This document shows positions 6,594 to 8,605 of a DNA stretch of 8,605 nucleotides, piece after piece (position 1 is the stretch's first letter; each line of letters begins with the position of its first letter). The notes below the pieces were generated by a model, which worked only from the letters and a program-made list of their open reading frames with translations, had not been told where the DNA came from and did no database searches. Origin of the DNA: DATBFG01 sp036558645 (lineage in GTDB: Bacteria; Acidobacteriota; Terriglobia; Terriglobales; Acidobacteriaceae); contig DATBFG010000024.1 of NCBI GenBank assembly GCA_036558645.1, positions 1 through 8,605 on the forward strand, in the 5' to 3' direction. Position numbers and translations under genes: made by a program.

Positions 6594-7397
6594 ATGGGTA
6601 GCATTCCGGCAAGCGTGAGTGGAGATATTGGACAGCCGCGGGAAGGTAGCGGTGAAGGCCGATTTGTCCGTGTCATTGTGGCGGATACGCAGGCCATCTT
6701 CCGCGCCGGGTTGCGCAAGATATTCGCTCTCGAGGATGACATCCGAGTCGTCGGACAGGCGGAAACGCTGTCACAAACCATGTCAGCGGCCAAGAAATTC
6801 TCGGCCGACGTCCTGATCTTCGAATCCGCTTTGTCACCCAATCCGGCAGATACGGTTAGCGATCTGATTCGGCAATCGCCACTGGTGCGCGTCGTGGTGG
6901 TTACGCCTGGGCCCGAGGAAGAATTGACGCTGGAACTGTTTCGCCGGGGCGCGCACGGTGTGGTCTCCCGTGAAATCGAGCCGGAACAACTGGTGGACTG
7001 CCTACGCAAAGTGGCACAGGGGGAACCTTGGCTCGACAGCCGTGGAACGCAATGGGTGCTTTCTGCATACCGCGCCCAGGGCGGACGTCCAAATGCGTCG
7101 CGGCCCAAGGTGCAGTTGACTCCTAAAGAGTCATTAATCGTGTCTTGCGTTACCCAGGGGATGAAGAACAAGGAAATCGCTGTAAAAGTCGGGACTACGG
7201 AGCAGGTCGTGAAGAACTACCTGCGCAAGGTTTATGACAAGCTCGGCGTCGCCGATCGCCTGGAATTGGCGCTCTACTGCCTGAACAATCGTGTATCCCT
7301 TGATGGCGCAGTTAAGCCCGCAGCAGAAGCAGCCTCACCCGCCCCGCAAGTACCGGAAACTCCGGCTGTTGCAGATCCCGAAAAACTGATCCAGTAG
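6594..7397 (+). CDS. NarL/LuxR-family regulator with a degenerate receiver domain
   Basis: A DNA-binding regulator of 267 residues from the ATG at 6594, which has agga five bases upstream (6584-6588). The longer TTG start at 6573 overlaps the PilZ stop and has no better signal. Residues about 25-147 are a receiver domain, about 174-232 a LuxR-type helix-turn-helix (LTPKES...GMKNKEIAVKVGTTEQVVKNYLRKVYDKLGV), and the last 30 are a Pro/Ala-rich tail. The receiver is atypical. The phospho-acceptor Asp is replaced by E77 (VLIFES where VLLDL is usual). The acidic pair is reduced to D31-T32, and the conserved Lys is R126; T104 is kept. Classical phosphorylation is thus unlikely, and Glu may mimic the active state. 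No histidine kinase is visible. It follows the PilZ gene by 17 bases, so both may respond to the same c-di-GMP or surface-related programme; target genes are unknown. Confidence 0.88.
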   Translation: MGSIPASVSGDIGQPREGSGEGRFVRVIVADTQAIFRAGLRKIFALEDDIRVVGQAETLSQTMSAAKKFSADVLIFESALSPNPADTVSDLIRQSPLVRVVVVTPGPEEELTLELFRRGAHGVVSREIEPEQLVDCLRKVAQGEPWLDSRGTQWVLSAYRAQGGRPNASRPKVQLTPKESLIVSCVTQGMKNKEIAVKVGTTEQVVKNYLRKVYDKLGVADRLELALYCLNNRVSLDGAVKPAAEAASPAPQVPETPAVADPEKLIQ

Positions 7398-7440
7398 TAG
7401 TTCTCGCAACTTCCCATCACTGCTGAAAATCGTGCCCCGG

Positions 7441-7449
7441 TGTTATAGT
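7441..7449 (+). promoter_or_regulatory. Candidate extended -10 promoter of bfr
   Basis: tgttatagt contains an extended -10 (TGnTATAGT, one mismatch to TATAAT). No good -35 is seen, which suits an extended -10 type. The start point would be near 7456, leaving a leader of about 80 bases before the bfr GTG. No Fur-box-like sequence was recognised. Confidence 0.45.
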
Positions 7450-7535
7450 GGGCTGGCAATATTCCAAGGTGCAGTTGATGTCAATTTGGAGTTCCACCTG
7501 CGGGCAGGAAAAATCCCGTTTCCGAGAGGCGCATC

Positions 7536-8015
7536 GTGAAAGGTGATCCGAAAGTGATTGCAGTTCTGAATCAAGTGTTGAAGGCGGAACTCACTGCCAT
7601 CAATCAATATTTTCTGCATGCGGAAATGTGCGAAAACTGGGGCTACGAGCGCCTGGCGAAGCACACCCGCAAAGAGTCGATCGAAGAAATGACACATGCC
7701 GAGAAGCTGATGGAGCACATTTTGTATCTCGATGGAACTCCTAACATGACCGACTATTTCAAGATCAGCATCGGCCAGGACGTGAAAGCACAACTGCAAA
7801 ACGATCTGAATGTTGAATACGACGCGGTCAAGCGGTTGAACGCCGGGATTGAGACTTGTGTCAAGGCGGGTGACAACGGATCGCGTGATCTGTTGGAAGG
7901 GATTTTGGTCGACGAAGAAGAACACATCGACTGGCTCGAGGCGCAGTTGCACGCGATCGATGAGATGGGCATCGAAAATTACCTGTCCCAACAGTTGCAC
8001 GAGAAATCAGAATAG
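7536..8015 (+). CDS. bfr: Bacterioferritin (haem-type)
   Basis: A cytoplasmic iron-storage protein, a 24-subunit cage that oxidises Fe(II) and stores it as a ferric mineral. Length 159 residues, as usual. All di-iron ferroxidase ligands are at their canonical positions, E18, E51, H54, E94, E127 and H130, and the haem ligand M52 is present, so each subunit pair should bind haem. The start is GTG at 7536: it gives the standard N-terminus MKGDPKVI and has gagagg six bases upstream (7524-7529). It is separated from the regulator upstream by 138 bases that hold a candidate promoter, so it is probably its own transcription unit. A bacterioferritin-associated ferredoxin gene is not visible next to it. 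The 3' end shows a 6-bp hairpin at 8107-8129 but no T run, so the terminator is unclear. Confidence 0.97.
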   Translation: MKGDPKVIAVLNQVLKAELTAINQYFLHAEMCENWGYERLAKHTRKESIEEMTHAEKLMEHILYLDGTPNMTDYFKISIGQDVKAQLQNDLNVEYDAVKRLNAGIETCVKAGDNGSRDLLEGILVDEEEHIDWLEAQLHAIDEMGIENYLSQQLHEKSE

Positions 8016-8166
8016 ACCGCGCAATGTGGTACGAGTTCGATCCTCACTGGAGATCGCTGCAGGGAAGATCTCAGGAAATCGATTGGGTTGAACCGGTGCT
8101 TGCCATCGCGAACCAGGGTAAGTTTCGCGTGAGTTTCAGTTGAGCCTTCTTGCGGTTCTTAGCAAC

Positions 8167-8195
8167 TTGCCCTGAGAGCGTGCTACCCATAAAAT
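8167..8195 (+). promoter_or_regulatory. Promoter of the tRNA-Ser gene
   Basis: TTGCCC (8167-8172) and TAAAAT (8190-8195), each close to the sigma-70 consensus, are exactly 17 bases apart. Transcription would start near 8202 and give a leader of about 69 bases. The rest of the 8016-8270 gap contains no supportable gene. Confidence 0.6.
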
Positions 8196-8270
8196 TGAAG
8201 ATGAATGCGCGAGACTTGTACCGTCGCGCTTCAGAACTTCCTAAACGTCGCCCGCGTAAATCCGCAAGCA

Positions 8271-8360
8271 GGAGAGATGGCCGAGTGGCTGAAGGCGCAC
8301 GCTTGGAAAGCGTGTTTACTCGAAAGGGTAACGTGGGTTCGAATCCCACTCTCTCCGCCA
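8271..8360 (+). tRNA. tRNA-Ser (anticodon GGA)
   Basis: A complete class II tRNA reading UCC and UCU codons. The acceptor stem ggagaga pairs with tctctcc over seven bases; the anticodon stem is cacgc/gcgtg with loop ttggaaa, anticodon GGA at 8305-8307. The long variable arm is ttactc-gaaa-gggtaa, the T arm gtggg-ttcgaat-cccac, the discriminator is G, and CCA is encoded at 8358-8360. The long variable arm together with the anticodon makes serine certain. Confidence 0.97.
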
Positions 8361-8451
8361 GTACTTAAATCATCAAAATCAGGCCCCTACTCTGGCCACT
8401 TCGCGCCAACCGGCACGATATGGGACCAAGCCACTGGTCGCAAAGTAACGT

Positions 8452-8605
8452 CTATCTCACATTACCGCAGCTGGAATTCAGCCATTTGGAGGTCCAGGTA
8501 CCGTTTACGTTCATGGTGTGACCACCACTGTCAACCGTGGAATGGTACGAACCGCTTATATGTTCTGGATCGGTCGCCGCCAGCTCAAGGGTGCCCGTAG
8601 CGTGC
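8452..8605 (-). CDS. C-terminal fragment of a probable DUF3617 protein, cut by the window edge
   Basis: On the minus strand the frame is open from the right edge to a TAG at 8454-8452, giving 50 residues. Their pattern, LELAATDPEHISGSYHS, then DSGGHTMNVNGTWTSKWL, then a lone Cys in NSSCGNVR, resembles the C-terminal end of DUF3617 proteins, small secreted proteins frequent in Acidobacteriota and Proteobacteria that end in a kWlg-x-x-Cg-type motif. The function of the family is unknown. Only the tail is visible, so signal peptide and length cannot be checked. The competing plus-strand frame is a translation running through the tRNA gene and is not credible. The 91 bases between this stop and the tRNA hold no gene; on the minus strand a weak ggcc/ggcc hairpin followed by tgatttt could act as its terminator. 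Confidence 0.55.
   Translation of the reverse strand, partial: HATGTLELAATDPEHISGSYHSTVDSGGHTMNVNGTWTSKWLNSSCGNVR

Noticed and set aside
6431..7171. Minus-strand open frame of 246 codons
   Set aside because: It is antisense to the PilZ and LuxR-type genes; the translation is Arg/Pro/Ser-rich, typical of a shadow frame.
8071..8349. Minus-strand frame beginning MGFEPTLPFRVNTLSKRAPSAT
   Set aside because: Its beginning is the reverse translation of the tRNA-Ser gene, a well-known annotation artefact; the rest shows no recognisable domain.
8016..8451. Possible integration site at the tRNA-Ser gene
   Set aside because: No integrase, no repeated 3' tRNA end and no mobile gene is visible in the window.
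8205..8600. Plus-strand frame of 131 residues containing MAEWLKAHAWKACLLERV
   Set aside because: It is the forward translation of the tRNA-Ser gene, and further on it opposes the likely DUF3617 end on the other strand.

Overview
The window is ordinary bacterial chromosome, moderately GC-rich and densely coded, with no sign of a plasmid, phage or transposon. The mix of a short archaeal/thermophile-type S-adenosylhomocysteine hydrolase, a PEGA-domain secreted protein, an Xre/RES toxin-antitoxin pair, TldD/PmbA peptidases, a PilZ plus LuxR-type regulator pair and an apparent DUF3617 protein fits Acidobacteriota (Terriglobia-like). This is inferred from gene content only and is tentative.

Layout from left to right. 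Positions 1-1095 hold the 3' part of ahcY (+), closed by a strong intrinsic terminator. Positions 1266-1712 encode a small secreted Gly/Pro/aromatic-rich PEGA protein (+), followed by a perfect 11-bp-stem terminator that separates it from the convergent toxin operon. On the minus strand an Xre/MbcA-type antitoxin (2469-2909) is read first and overlaps by one base the RES-domain NAD-degrading-type toxin (1780-2469). Their promoter is well formed, and its -10 lies in the middle of a 16-bp palindrome, so autoregulation is likely. Divergent from it is the tldD-pmbA operon (3076-5949, +), encoding the two subunits of the TldD/E zinc peptidase: the first has HESVGH and the distal Cys, the second lacks them as expected.

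After a 192-bp gap with a long-range inverted repeat comes a PilZ-domain protein (6142-6576) with an intact c-di-GMP motif. It is followed 17 bp later by a LuxR/NarL-type regulator (6594-7397) whose receiver has lost the phospho-acceptor Asp (replaced by Glu), one of the acidic-pair residues and the Lys switch. Next is bfr, a complete haem-type bacterioferritin (7536-8015, GTG start), then a tRNA-Ser(GGA) gene with its own promoter (8271-8360). The right edge holds the C-terminal end of a minus-strand protein that looks like DUF3617 (8452-8605).

The most interesting points are the degenerate receiver next to a PilZ protein, the operator/promoter structure of the Xre-RES module, and that module lying head to head with a peptidase of a type known to degrade an antitoxin in E. 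coli. No CRISPR array, insertion sequence or wholly novel system was seen. No stretch longer than 300 bases lacks a gene; the largest gap is 8016-8270.
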